This document shows, in pieces, positions 22,797-34,743 of a DNA stretch of 64,000 nt. Source of the DNA: Ashinkailepas kermadecensis (lineage: Eukaryota > Arthropoda > Thecostraca > Neolepadidae); NCBI GenBank assembly GCA_034440615.1, contig JAOTOM010002272.1:32884-96883 (forward strand), read 5' to 3'. Positions within the stretch are counted from its first letter, which is position 1; each line of letters opens with the position of its first letter. The notes below the pieces were generated by a model, which saw only the letters and a list, made by a program, of their open reading frames with translations, was not told where the DNA came from and ran no database searches. The translations under genes were made by a program, and so were the position numbers.

Positions 22797-22990
22797 TACA
22801 CTGTAAAAAATGATTAGCACTTTTGCTGCTAATTGCATGCTAAGTGACTGCTTCAAACAACGCTTTTCCCTTAGGATGCTAGTAACAAGCATAAGGATGC
22901 TAGCAACAAGAACCATATGTGCTATTCGGCTGGAGGCGGCTAATTCTAGCCTGCATATGCTAGACGGCAAGAATGAGGATGCTTGATCTT
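22797..22990. mobile_element. Left end of an ACACTGTAAAAAA-terminated element
   Basis: TACACTGTAAAAAATGATTA at 22797 is the inverted partner of 25595-25618. It is followed by repeated TGCTAG words (GGATGCTAGTAACAAGCATA, GGATGCTAGCAACAAG). It appears to be the left part of one element whose middle is occupied by other repeats. Confidence 0.6.
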
Positions 22991-24992
22991 AGCAGCCATG
23001 AGTGTTGTGCCAAGCAGTCCAGAATAATGCAACTGCTTGTATCTAGCACTAGTCGGTTTTACAGCGGCAATTTGCTCTCCCGTCTAGTCGCTTTTCATCC
23101 TTCCAAGTCATTCCTTGCTTCACCTAAACATTCCAGACATGAACTAAAAAAGTACATCGAAGAACATTTATCTTTAACAAGAATTGATTTCACTCAATTT
23201 TCTCAGCCTTTTCATTGACAAAACTTGTTTCTTTGTGGTGAGAATAAAACGGTTTTATACTGATTGGTTTAGTATAATTTTCCTTAAACCATTTTATATT
23301 CCGAAACCTATATCCCAATATGCGGCAGGCAACAAATTAGTTGGTGCACGAGCGTCCCACTCGTGGGGTGTGCTGTGAATATTTATTAGTTGTGTGGCGT
23401 GAGCATGTTGGCAGTATCAGGTATGGATTTATAAACTTGGTTCACATCGATTAAGTGTAATTTTGTTATCATTTTATCTACCGTTGCTCAGGAAGTTGAC
23501 TTATAACCGCATCCTTCGCTAATTTAACCACAGCGCCAATCTGTAATCTGGCAGTCATCCGTCGTCTGCCAGATACCGTAGAGCAGAGTGCAGTCTCGAC
23601 GTAAATTAGAAAGCGTATTGCAATTTGCTGATATTCGTAAGTTTAAGTCTACTTATTTCAGCAGCGTTAATACTAAAAACTATTTCGTTATTAAAACTTA
23701 TGTGAGAATTAGATTTGGTGGTCGCTTTTAATTTATGCAGATCACTATGCCGGGTCTTCTCCCTCTATCTTGTTCCTGAGACCACGTGACCTGGGAGCAA
23801 ATTTCCGCTGTAAAACCGACTACTGTTACGGTCCGTGTTTTTGGCGGGAGTTTGAGCACTATATGGCTGCTTACAGTTAGCAGTTGGGTAGTTAATATAA
23901 GCAGCGTAGAAGAATGGCGGGAATATTAGCACCTTAACGCTGCTTAACGAAAAAGTGCGTGAACATTCGGCCATTTTGGTTTGAGATTCGACGGCGTGCG
24001 GATCGGTTCAAACGTGCGGCAAGATTAAAGCGAAGAAGAGAAGTCTCTCTGGGATCAAGAGAACCTCTGGATCCAGAATCACATGCCTGACATAGTCTGC
24101 ACAAGGTGGGTGTGTCTTCACAGCAAATGTTTTTCCACATCCCTGGTATCAATATGATTATGTCAGCATCTTGCCAACCTCGCTGCATACACCCCTGAAA
24201 TTACGGGCGCTGGATGACTTTCGCAGTTGATCCAACCTCAAGCTACAATCACTAACATACCTGAGCTTGACAACACATAGTACCTGGCATGCTTAGCAAG
24301 GCATATGCGTTATTGCCATGGGACGAACAAGCTGAAATGTAATTTTTTTTGCATCATTATTCATCTATGGACCCTGAGAAGCTGAGTGGGCTATGCCAGT
24401 TGCAGCCTATTCTGTGGGCCCCCAAAAAAATCATTTCTCAGACAATGGCTTTTGGGTGGCTTATTGTGCTGCTCAGAATTTATTAGCTGAAAGAAAGCTA
24501 GCCTGGATTATCCTGGATATAGCAGAGGCTGGATTATCACCACCAATTGTTGCTACCAGATAATTTTATAGGCTTAACCGAGATGGGCCACTGGGGCTCT
24601 TTTTATGTTTTAACACGTTATGACTGTATAGCATTATTATGGATTGTATTTGTTCATAATTATGTAGCCATTGAGCCAGTGGATCTGCTCTTCACGTCAC
24701 CATTTGTTCATGACTGGCACTGTGCCATGTAAGACTGAACTGTGATAAATGTGGAGCTTGCATAAAACAATAAAATAAATTGTCTGGGTTAGGTTTCGCT
24801 GGTTTATTTGGTATTATTGTCATTTAAGGTGTCCATGATAAAAGTCTTACACACATTTTCCTTCATTAAGCAACCAACTGGGTTAGGATACATCAGATTA
24901 GGTTGTTTAGTTACAAAATTTGAGATTGAAATTAAGGAAACCTCTAATACTTTTCCTGTTCATGTACTTCATTGTAATACATTCTAAATTTG

Positions 24993-25052
<60 letters not shown>

Positions 25053-25285
25053 TAAATATATATATGCATGTCCTCCTTTGCTATTTGCAAAGTAGGAAAT
25101 ACGTATTCCTTTACATTGCTATTTGCATACGAATGCATTACAAGGGTATATCGCCTGTAAGCATCCTGATTCCTGTTCGCGGTAATATTTAAGATGGGTA
25201 GCGGACGTTAGCATGTAGCAAAAGAAGTACTCCGTCCGTATCAATACCGTAAGTCAGCAACACCCGTACGCTACTATCAAGGAGT
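22991..25285. other. Sequence between the TIR halves; nested repeats
   Basis: 23046-23083 (AGTCGGTTTTACAGCGGCAA) and 23785-23822 (complement of the same word) form a 38-bp imperfect inverted pair about 740 bp apart, a possible nested MITE. 24780-24940 is CCTAA-family-like. No coding region supported. Confidence 0.4.
24997..25046. repeat. (TA)n microsatellite
   Basis: About 50 bp of nearly pure TA. The open frame across it (alternating Ile/Tyr) is an artefact. Confidence 0.95.
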
Positions 25286-25289
25286 CCAA

Positions 25290-25618
25290 TTTCGGTTTTA
25301 GCATCCAATGGGTGCTAAATATGCTAGCACCATAGGCGAACCGCACCCAGGAGGTGCTGGTTTTTGGCGTGAGAAAAAACTAGCACCCTGGGGGTGCTAA
25401 AGCGCACGCACCCCATGGGTGCTCACTTCAAGTCCCATGCTACTAAATATAGCCGAATAAAGAGGTGCTAGATATAAGCACCATGCTTATATTTAGCACT
25501 TTAAATTTTGCGATGCGATGCCAATTTCAAAAAGATGCTTAATTCAAGCAGCCCTGTGGAGCTGGAATTTGACATTTGAAATAGCACCAAAGGGGTGCTA
25601 ATCTTTTTTTACAGTGTA
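25290..25618. mobile_element. Right end of the ACACTGTAAAAAA-terminated element
   Basis: GGTGCTA and its complement TAGCACC occur about ten times between 25290 and 25600, giving local hairpins (for example AGCACCCTGGGGGTGCT). The segment ends GTGCTAATCTTTTTTTACAG then TGTA, matching the complement of 22797-22820. Confidence 0.65.
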
Positions 25619-25739
25619 TAGCAGTCCACATCATAGGCAGGCATTCCTACCTGGAACGGTGCTAATAAATGTTTGTGCATCAAAATCCACAATGGTAAGC
25701 ATCAGCCGTTTTTCCTCAGTGAAGCAAGAAAAGAGGGTA

Positions 25740-26000
25740 ATATTGTAGTTTAAGTTGTTCGGGAAAGAAGTTTTGCACACATTTTACATCCATAAATCAA
25801 ACACAGTCGTTAGGCTAATTTAGGGTAGGTTAAGGTATTTTGCTTGGATCTTCTTAATTTTTAAGGTGGTAAAAAAATTGTTCTTTAAGAAGAGGTTAGG
25901 CAGGAAATGTATATTTTTGTTCCAACATGGCACTTTAAGAAAAAGATATTGCTGAGACGTGTTTCTGAGTATAAGTAAGATGATGCGACTATTTCCTTCC
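25740..26000. repeat. CCTAA-family repeat, decayed copy
   Basis: Shares the TTTTGCACACATTTTACATC and GGGTAGGTTAAGG-type words with other copies of the AT-rich family (24.84 kb, 38.1 kb). Non-coding. Confidence 0.45.
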
Positions 26001-26639
26001 TTTGCAAATGAGACTGAAATTTGCATTATATTGAAATTCTTTCTACCTACTGGTTTAACATGGCTGTCTACCAGCTGCTAGAATTCCTCTCCCCTTATTT
26101 TAGATTGCCTGTGGTATGCAAATGATATGTCCTGCCAACGCAAGCTCCTGTAAGCTATCACCATGAATAGTTCCATGAGAACATACTTCAGTAATGCAGT
26201 CCAAATCCATCTTTTCACTTATCATGCAGCTGTGAAGCGCTGGTTGTGTCATTTTCTGGCCATAGTAAGCTCGATTTTATTCCCGACATTCCCTGCATTT
26301 AATGAAAAATCGATTGATCCAAGCTTATTGCTCCTTGCATTGCCAGCGAGGTTAACACTCATCCTATCGGATTTTCTTCTGCTCCTACTTTCTCCAGCCC
26401 TGTGCTGCACTACATCTGCCACTTTCCCACATGGCCTTCTTTGTTCACTGCGGTTTGCTACACAGGAGCTCTTGATGCTCTGGTTGTGATTGTGGTTTGT
26501 TTTAATTGTTACATTGCGATATTTTTTTCCGTTAGTTAAGAATGTGTCCTTCCCCCCCCCAAAAAAAATAACAACAAAAAAACAAACAGAGTACATCAGA
26601 GTAATTTCTGTTGTTGTTTTTTTGCACCATTTATCGCAA

Positions 26640-26960
26640 AGTAGCTGCCCCGATAGCTCAATTGGCTAGAGCGCTGGCCTGCATTGGTCTCTCCTGTCCT
26701 GGCAAGATGGGGTTCGAGTCGCTGCACGCGCTCGCATTTAGCCCCGATCGGGAGGGTCAGTTGGCAACTGGTGCGATAAGGCCGGGGACGAGCTACTGTG
26801 TCGGTGCATTGGTGGAAAGTTAAACTGAGTCGAAATTCTGCCGTTAAACTGGATTTTACAGATCGGGTGGTAGGGCCAAGGTTCAAGCAACAAGCTCTGC
26901 TCAGCAATATAACCATGGTCCATAAGCCACCCCAGCAAGGATTCTGTAGAGGAGTTTTCA
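26640..26960 (+). mobile_element. tRNA-derived SINE, second family
   Basis: Box A-like GATAGCTCAATTGGCTAGAG and box B-like GGGTTCGAGTCGC are separated by about 50 bp. A body with GGGAGGGTCAGTTGGCAACT and CCATGGTCCATAAGCCACC follows. Body and head match the inner part of the long inverted repeat at 16.3-18.0 kb. The spacing and non-pairing arms exclude a functional tRNA gene. Confidence 0.7.
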
Positions 26961-27244
26961 GGGCCATCCCTGAAGGGGCAACCCTTCTGGCACGTTGATA
27001 GTTTAGGGTACCTCGGAGTTTGCGATATTTAAAAACCCCGGTTATAAATTCAATGGCTCGAAGCCTTCCATCTCCGTGCTCTGATCTCCCATCTCTTGAC
27101 ACGCACTTCCAAAGCCAGCACTTCTATATTGTGCATATTAGTCAACGGATAAATGGCCACGAAGATCAAACAATAATGCGCAGCGTGATATAGCGTTAAC
27201 AAGGTAGTTTCATTTTGACAGACAGGTGCAACTATTTCTATCAG

Positions 27245-27429
27245 ATAATTACATCTCCACAAACAGCGACTCTCAGGCAGAGTCCGACGTACCTCTGTGG
27301 GGCCAGGGCTGGCTAGGCGGCGGCGAGCCGCCTGAGGGGCGACCGCCCACCACGACCGTTCCTCCAAGAGAGCCCTACTGCCTCGCGGTACCGTCGCTAG
27401 ATACCCTCGGCAACGCCTGTCCCACGTGA
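27245..27429 (+). CDS. Possible terminal exon, unidentified protein
   Basis: An acceptor-like CTATTTCTATCAG (AG at 27243-27244) precedes a 61-codon frame in locally GC-rich sequence, beginning NYISTNSDSQAESDVPLWGQ and containing PPTTTVPPREPYC before a TGA. The composition looks like the cytoplasmic tail of a membrane protein, but I recognise no family. Chance is a real alternative. Confidence 0.25.
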
Positions 27430-28860
27430 CCAACACGTCACTATTGCGTCGCATGGTCCGGACGTCGTGCCCGAGTCGTGAACAATAGCAGACTACTGCA
27501 GGCGGGCGCGCTCTCTGACATCAGACATCAGGGACACAATGTCAGCTCAGAGTCAGATATCAGAGCCGCCTCTGATGACATCCAGAGACTGGCCCAACGT
27601 GGGAACGAGTGCTGAGACGGCACCTCGGTAGCCTCGCTCGACCTGGCGCCGCACACGTGAGCTGTTCCGACAGGATGCACCGGATAGGCGACCCACAACA
27701 ATCGGCTCGGTAAGGCGTACTGTTCAGACAGCCGACCGGCTCAGGGCGCTGCAGCCCAAATTACATTTCATCATCCAAGACACCCACATTTACATCACCC
27801 GGCATTGAACGTTGGGGGGTAGGGGGCTGAATGACTTGGATTTAGATGCCCCAAAACCTAACTTTGTTACAACACACCGCGCAGGTCCTAAATCGCGAAT
27901 TGAATTCACAGATCAATTCTGGGATCCACTAGACAGATCACGGCCATAACATAATCACACGATGTGTCAATACCTAAAGTCCTACGAGTGTCATTCGATG
28001 CACATCCTAAATTAATACAATTAAAGCCAATCCAAAGTTAAAGTTCCGCCGAAGATCGAAGATGAAGAAGTGCTGAATCACCATAGCGTTCGTTGTTCAC
28101 TGAAGATTCTACCAACAGTGTGGCAGGGAAGGCGAGGCACTGCCTGTGTGTGCCTCTCGGGCACACTCGAGCATATGCCGCTCAAGTTCTCGAGAGCGCC
28201 AGTCGGTTAGGCGCAGGTAGCCTGGTAGGGTGACATGGCAGCGCAGTTCAGACTGCGCCAGCTGTGAGCAGGTGTCGCCATGAAGCGCAGCTCCGTTGAG
28301 AGGGCCGGTAGTGCTGTAACAGCACCTATCTCGATCGCGGTCATCTATCTGTGGCAGATTAGTGAGTGGTGACGATTTGAACTGCTCTGACTCAAGTTAG
28401 TCAGGCACTATCACCTGTTGATCAGATGACGTCAGCTGATGTTCTCTTCACCGGGTGTAAAGGTAGGAATGGTTAACTTGCTGTGAAGGTCGGAGACAAG
28501 ACTCGGTTCGCAGGGGCGGATTCCCAGGATTAAGTATTCATTTTAGCCACTATCGAAAATTAATACAACACTGCACAAGTTATATCTCAATTCACACTAG
28601 CATATTTGGCACTACCCACGTTGTACCTGTTTCATATAGATGTCGCCACTTGCGTCAAGTTATTCCTAAGTTCCAATAGGTGGCACCACATATGACCTAC
28701 CGATTTTTTTTCTGTCAGGCGGCGCCATTGGCGTCCGTAACTGTCACCATAGATGGCACTATACGCGCTCCGGAGTTTCTGTATAGGTGGCGTCACTCTA
28801 GGTTGGCACTGTCAACTAAAAACGCAAGTACACTTTAAACAAGAGCTCACTATGTGACCT
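27430..28860. other. No gene recognised; dispersed GGTGGC words
   Basis: 28150-28400 is moderately GC-rich with no clear frame. 28640-28810 holds several copies of ATAGRTGGCRCYA, the word found in the 36-bp repeat at the window start. 28508-28524 (AGGGGCGGATTCCCAGG) resembles a MITE end without a partner. Confidence 0.4.
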
Positions 28861-28889
28861 GGACAGTCAAGGTTCAGCTAAAGATGCAA

Positions 28890-29890
28890 AGATTTGAGCA
28901 ATGGGAACGATTTCTACCAAACATCCGGCACTATACGCGCTCAGTGTTTGCTTTGTAATATCGAGTTTCATGACGGGCACAAATATTGCAAGCATTCAAG
29001 AGCACATGAAGGTGACCAAAGATTCTATTTGGCATGTGACAAATGTTCACGTATACGTCGAAGAGTCGACCTATTCAGAAAACATTATCGTTGGCATGAA
29101 ATGGTGGAAAGAAGGGATGAAAAAACATTGTCAGAATTTGAAATGGAGCCAGAAAGCAATGATGGTGACCATAGTGGATGTGGCATAGATACTGCAGATT
29201 GTTCAACAGTGACACCAACCCTCTTGGAACAGGAGTCATCAGAACAATCCACAAAAGCAGCTCCATTGATGTGGCAGACTTCATTATGTCTCTGCAAGTT
29301 AAGGCTGTTCCTAAAACCATATGTCAAAGCATAGTGAATAAAATGAAAGACATATGTCAAGCTATAGTGACTGAATGTGATGATATGAAAAACAAAACCC
29401 AAATGCGCAGCCATCAGAAATATTAGGAAATGTGAGCACTATGAGGGAACTGAGAAAGATCGACGCGAGTCACAAGCTCATGCGTCACGCGAAGGTTGAA
29501 AAGGGATATGTGGCACCCATTCCGTGCACCATAGAGGGACGATCAGAAGTGCATGTGCCCCAGTTCATCCCGCCAAGTGTGCAGTTGGTTGGTTGGTTAT
29601 TTGGGCTTAAGGGCGCATCGACTGCGTTGGTCATACAGCGCCCATAGTGTGCAGTTGGTATCAATTCTTGAGGAGACAGAGTTGCAAATGGATGTGCGAT
29701 GCCAGCCTGGGGTGTACTGGGACATTTTTTTATGGATCTCAGCATTGAAGCAGTGCCGAATCTGGAGATATTCTCTTGATATTCTACTATGACGAGTTTG
29801 TGGTGTCCAATCCTGTGGGCAACAAGACAAGAAAGTACTCCATTGGTGCCACCTACTACACAGTGGCAAACATGTGCAATAGGTCACAGC
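28890..29890 (+). pseudogene. Broken C2H2 zinc-finger gene
   Basis: Frame 28894-29334 has two perfect C2H2 fingers, each C-X2-C-X12-H-X3-H: C18, C21, H34, H38 and C48, C51, H64, H68 of the open frame. The frame opens without a plausible ATG. A shift is needed near 29265 to reach IMSLQVKAVPKTICQSIVNK, and another near 29420 to reach RKIDASHKLMRHAKVEKGY. Further on, FYYDEFVVSNPVGNKTRKYS and IGATYYTVANMC resemble the NPLGS..HKLG block seen in large families of uncharacterised animal zinc-finger proteins (from memory). The coding stretch is split at 29590 by a 56-bp LINE-tail insertion with TSD. It is a decayed copy, possibly of mobile origin. Confidence 0.65.
29576..29659 (-). mobile_element. 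56-bp LINE-tail insertion in the zinc-finger pseudogene
   Basis: AGTGTGCAGTTGGT at 29576-29589 is repeated at 29646-29659. The body 29590-29645, read on the minus strand, starts at ATGGGCGCTG, has the GGGCGC/GCGCCC hairpin, and ends in AACCAACC. Part of the 3' TSD overlaps the TTGG tail, so the duplication may be a few bases shorter. Confidence 0.85.
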
Positions 29891-30608
29891 TTGCTGATAT
29901 CTCTACGAGACCTTTCTAATGATACATAATTTGGAACTGGAATCTTCGAAAACCGGAAATGTAGCGGTGGGGTGGGGGCAGAAACATTACAAAAATTAGT
30001 CAGCTGAGAACCGAAATCCCGACCTTGTCTCTTTGCATAGCTATTAGAGGTACGACGTTCAGCCTTCACTTCATGACTGAACCTATGACTTCTCATGCGG
30101 AGAGATGCAGCTATGCAACGCAGAGAAACCCATTTTTTATACGGGCCTAATTTGGAAAACAGTAGGGGACCAAATCTCCTCTTGAGGGAGAGGGTCGGCC
30201 GATCAGCGGCCGTTCCCGGGTCAGCCTTGACACACAAAGTTACTCTTCCACTATTGGGAGTACATTCTCTTTAAAAACGCATGCTTGTAACACGCTTAAT
30301 TTGACATCAAAAGTGGCATTCGTGCATCTTTTGGGTGCTTGCATGCTATTTTGCATTATTCCCTAAGCTTTTGTTATTGCGTTAGAACATTTGGGAATAA
30401 GACAATGTGATCGCTTGTACTTTGCAAGAGCTCCTACGCAACATAAACATGGATGTTCTTTCTCAGTCGGGCGTTCTCTGAGCAACTGGTATGCGATCTT
30501 TGTTCTCCCCTTTTCCAATAGCTGTGCTTTGACACCTTGATCATTTTCCATAATAAGCAAAGTTCAACTTTAGTTTGCTACATTATTTGACTGATGCTAT
30601 TTTCGCAG

Positions 30609-30895
30609 ACAACGCCATGAACTCGCTCCTGCGTGTGATGGGGGAGGAGGGCAGGCAGGTCTTCAGCGAGGGCGATGCACCATACCCGCACATTATCGAG
30701 GAGGAAGACGGATGGAGTGTAGTCGTTGAAGGGGAACATGTAGTGCGCGCAGCGAAACTGGAAGGAGCGGTCGGCTTATGGTGCGTGTCTCACTACGTCC
30801 TGCACCAAAAAAAAAACGGCGAGGTCGGTGAGAAACACAAACTGGTTCATTCGAACGAAGGTCATGAACGTCCATTGCGAGATGGACCTGGATAA
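30609..30895 (+). CDS. Possible exon related to the zinc-finger gene
   Basis: An acceptor (GCTATTTTCGCAG, AG at 30607-30608) precedes a frame with NSLLRVMGEEGRQVF, then PHIIEEEDGWSVVVEGEHVV and KLEGAVGLWCVSHYVLH. An EEDGW..V.GE.V.....L..A...W pattern is reminiscent of the C-terminal part of the same uncharacterised zinc-finger families, so this could be the next exon of the 28.9-29.9 kb gene. A ten-A run at about 30808 may hide a frameshift. The frame ends at a TAA at 30893. Confidence 0.35.
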
Positions 30896-31920
30896 ATCAA
30901 TCGTCAGGGACATAGAGAAGTGGGAAAAGTGCTAGACTTGCTAGCATCCCCCAGCCGCTGTCCACCCTCGGCGCTCTCTTGTCTTGCATAGGTCACCAGC
31001 CGAAGAGGGGGTGGGGGGCGTCTGCGATCTCGAAAGAATGTTGTCTCGGTTTTGCTTGTGTGATTATCCAGGTTCTCTGTTTGGCTGACGTGTGGGTTGT
31101 CATGCAAGGAGTCGCATGAGGCTCCGAAGGCTGTGCTAATCGTGTGATATTCTAGTCTAGAGTCATCGTATTATCATTTAACATGCAAACATTGCTATTC
31201 GACATTGTTTTGAATAGCATTGCTATTCAGCATAGGATCGAATCAGATCAGAGTTTGAAGCCATCGAGCCCGTTCTAACCTTTTTGACATGTGATGGCAT
31301 GGATAGGTCATTTCGGCACAGTTGCCTAACATCGGTTTTATTTTTCATAGAATACACTTGCTACTTTTTGACTGTGGCTATTGGGAGATGGACGTCTGCA
31401 CGCCGGGTCACGGGGCCATACCCCTGCGGAAGAAGTGGTACGGAAGCAAATGAAAACAAACCTGACATACTGTATGTAGTCTTGCAAAATTGTATGAAGG
31501 CTTTTGCTAACCTTTGTCACACTCTGCGAACCTCCTACTATATATTCGCATGTACATATTGCTTAATCGCCGCCCATGTAAATATACTTCAGTTGAGGCT
31601 TCTTGAATTACACTTCGGCGGTGCTTTACCAATAATGACGAGTGCGAACGTATAGTACACTGATCACCTGACAGGTAGCGAACGTTATGCTTATTTTCCC
31701 TATACTTATCGATATTGTTCGTTTGTCTTCAATCAGTAGCAACCTTGCTACAGTTGCACCTGCCTCTAACGTGTCCAATTACATGGCACACCGATGAACG
31801 GCTAAACCACGTAACACTGACAGATATTCATAGAACCGATAGAAGTCCTTGCAGGGCATGGGCATGTCCTTGCAGGGCATGCATGGCAAGCCATGCATTG
31901 GCTACCGGTACATCAAGTAT
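30896..31920. other. No gene recognised
   Basis: Short open frames only. A small direct repeat TCCTTGCAGGGCATG occurs twice near 31848-31880. Confidence 0.4.
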
Positions 31921-32222
31921 CAGTGGCAGATCCAAAGACGCGCTTCAGTGGTGGCTTAGTGGAGGGATCAAGTCCCTCTCCCCCCCCCAAAAAAAAAAAA
32001 AAAAATCAACCGATTATGAAAGAATGTTGGGTTTCAATGGGGTCCCCCTTTGGGTTTCAATTTATTTTCACCTTCGAACTAAATCAAAACATAGCTGTCT
32101 ACCTAAGAACTAAATCAAAACAAACTTTGGGATGCATTTTCCGTACAGGAGAATGTCACTTACCTACTGCAATCAAACCTCTTGGGGGCATGGTATCGTA
32201 ACCCCCTCCCACGGTCCGCCAC
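31921..32222. mobile_element. MITE with CAGTGGCAGATCC / GGTCCGCCAC ends
   Basis: The left end CAGTGGCAGATCCA and the right end GGTCCGCCAC are imperfect inverted copies of the CACTGGCGGATCC terminal word shared with 7.1, 34.1 and 56.6 kb. A C-run plus A-run lies at 31980-32005. About 300 bp, no transposase. Confidence 0.5.
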
Positions 32223-32559
32223 AATAAGGAAGAATATGGCTGCAATGTAGGCTTTGCTGAGACGTGCATGGTCTGGTGGACGTGGGCCTTACTGAAACGT
32301 GCATGGCTTGGATTTGGCGCCGCCTGCAGTGTTTCGACAGCAGATGTCGCATAATATCAACAGCATCGGAGACATCTCCGGCCGTCGCTGTTGCCACGGG
32401 CACGAAAAGATCTCACTACCGAGGTCTTGGAAAATCGGTCGCAAGTGCTTGGTGGGATTAAGCAACCTCGAAGGTGGGTTGTAACCCTACCAGCCCATAA
32501 CCGGACCTCCTACCCATACCTTACTCCGAATCGCCCACGTTGATTGTCGCATAATTTGC

Positions 32560-33070
32560 CTTTTGTTAGTCAAAATATTTTTCGTTATTACCGGTTGTAC
32601 CCATGGTTGGTCATACTAGTATACGTGTTGGTACTCTTCGTTGGCTATCTTACTTTTCTTCGTTAGTGTCATTAGTATACATGGTTAGTCGTATTAGTAC
32701 CGTTGGTTGTTCGCCTTAGTATTCACGTTATTGCTTTAGTCGGTCCAGGCTGTCTACCTGTTGGTTACGTTGGTCGCCTCGGTTAATAGCTTATTATCCT
32801 TGGTTAATCGCCTTATTACCCGGGGTTAGTTACCTTTATACTCTTCAATGTTTCCTTAGTACCATTGGCTCGTAGCCTTAGTGAACTTGGTTAGTCCTGG
32901 TAGTAGCCCTAGTTAGTTATGTTGGTTTTCATAGCGGGTTATATTAGTTCCCTTGGTTAGTCATATTAGTACCCAATGTTAGTTCAGTTAGTCGAAGCCT
33001 CAGTTTTAGCCATAGTTCCCTTAGTTTTAGCATTAGTTCCCTTGGTATTGCCTTGGTTTTTGCGTTTGGA
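32560..33070. repeat. Degenerate TTGGTTAGTCGYATTAGTAC minisatellite
   Basis: More than fifteen imperfect units of about 20-22 bp with TTGGTTAGT and TTAGTACC words, all in one direction. The unit matches the right half of the palindromic element at 15.72-16.11 kb, and the end (CCTTGGTTTTTGCGTTTGG) resembles that element's terminus. It looks like half of such an element. Confidence 0.7.
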
Positions 33071-33099
33071 CAAAATGACCACCAACGTTGACTTAGTCA

Positions 33100-33260
33100 C
33101 GTTCGTCAATTTTTTTTCTCAGTGAAATGGTTAAGGTGTTGAGCTCTGGATACAAAGGTCCCGGGTAGAACACTAGCGCTACTCGGACATTTCCCAATCA
33201 CGGGGCCCACCGGCGAAACAGTGTGGGCGGCGCCATTAACAGTGAGCAAGAGTGCGTCGT
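33100..33260. other. tRNA-like SINE remnant candidate
   Basis: GAAATGGTTAAGGTGTTGAG and GGTCCCGGGTAGAAC are placed like tRNA box A and box B, followed by CACGGGGCCCACCGGCG. Weak; no tail or TSD found. Confidence 0.3.
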
Positions 33261-33439
33261 GAAACACCCAACTAAAAAGGCTCAAATGTGAAATATTTCT
33301 GTGAAAATGGCATGCTACAAAGCCAGCAATTGGGTCTATTGACTGTGGTATTACAAAAACATGACCTTCTAGACTTCTACGCACACCACAGAAGAGCGGG
33401 GCGACGCGAGCCAGTCGGCATGACATGAGCGACGAGAGC

Positions 33440-34652
33440 TAGATATTCATTTGTAGTCTTTTCTTCGATGTTTTTAAAATGAAGAGGCACATGAAGCTCG
33501 ATGCCTTTTTAAAAAAGACAAGGTTTGTAACGTGGTGGAATGTTGATCGGTGTTTCTTCCCTTTTCTCCCGGGAAAAGGGAACAGTTGCCCCCCCCCCCC
33601 TGAGACGTTCCAAAAAAGAATAACGAGCCAGGGCCTCGATTCGGTAGCCAATCTAGGAGCATATTTAGCCCAGGAGATAAGTACAGCGAAGCTCAGCGGG
33701 TATCCAGATGTCTTAACCGCCAGAAAATGTGGGAAGAAGAGAGCTAATCATCGAATTGAATTTATCGAACTTTCCCAGCGAACCCTCATGCGAAGCATTC
33801 CATCGCGTAGAATATGGCGCAAGACTAGCATGTTGTAGCAATTAGCAAATCGTAGGAGGCCTAGCAGAAACCGTAGAATCGCACGAAGTGTGGCGAATGC
33901 TCAAGGCGGGCGTACACGTGCACGAGCGTTGGCGTGATGGCAACCAGGCGTCATGAACTGGAATGCATGAAATTGGGGAATTTTGCATTTTTATGTGATT
34001 TAAGAAAGTGATTTTTAAGTGATTTAAGAGAGTGGTAGGGTTTAGGGTTGGGTCTGCGCCGAAAGTTGGCCTCCCCCCCCCCCCCAGCAGGTGGGCTAGA
34101 TTCGCCAGTGACGTCATATTATACTGATTAGGTTTGAGTACAAAAGCCCACCTAGTGAAAATTCCTTAGAGGATGCTGAATGCTGAGAATGCTGAGACCG
34201 GTATATTTTTTCGCTATAAACAGCTACTTCCAGCGGTGTAGGAGGAAGGTGTGTCATATAAAGAGCAGGGATGTCTGTTCATGGACATTATTTGGATGAG
34301 GCATTGAACTGGGCCATGATGCCCGGCAATCGGATGCCTGAAAAGAACATACTAATGGCTCTGTGGTCGCTGAAAGAACGGTACCCCCGTAAAAAAACAG
34401 TTAAAACTGTATTTCAGGTAAAAACGTAAGATCAGTTTACATAGAGAAAGATATGTCCAATCATATGGTCGTCCAGGGGTCTTTTGTCTGCTAAAAGAGT
34501 AAAAATGGCGAACACTACCCAGAAAAGTACTGTTTGCTCCTTCGATTGCGACGATACTTGCAAGCTACATGAGTGAGGTGTTCGCGCATTACCTAAGTCT
34601 GGTCCTTCTCTAGTTCAAAGGTGACGGTTGGATTCAAGGATTGGCAAAAAGT
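33440..34652. other. MITE right end and unassigned sequence
   Basis: 33915-34110 matches the right part of the 56.6-57.3 kb MITE (CGTGCACGAGCGTTGGCGTG, a C-run, then GGTGGGCTAGATTCGCCAGT). Its left end could not be placed. 34130-34165 has CCCACCTAGTGAAAATTCC, the word seen at 15.45 kb. Confidence 0.5.
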
Positions 34653-34743
34653 GTGAGGTGTCATGATTCGGTGAGGTGTCATGATTCGGTGAGGTGTCAT
34701 GATTCGGTGAGGTGTCATGATTCGGTGAGGTGTCATGATTCGG
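34653..34743. repeat. 18-bp tandem repeat, five units
   Basis: Five identical copies of GTGAGGTGTCATGATTCG, the last ending in GGT. The absence of differences suggests a recent expansion. Confidence 0.95.

Noticed and set aside
24920..25192. Open frames with Ile-Tyr runs
   Set aside because: They translate a (TA)n microsatellite. The same holds at 51.8 kb.
26640..26735. Functional tRNA gene on the plus strand
   Set aside because: The region between box A and box B is too long, no clean cloverleaf forms, and the sequence recurs within the long inverted repeat.
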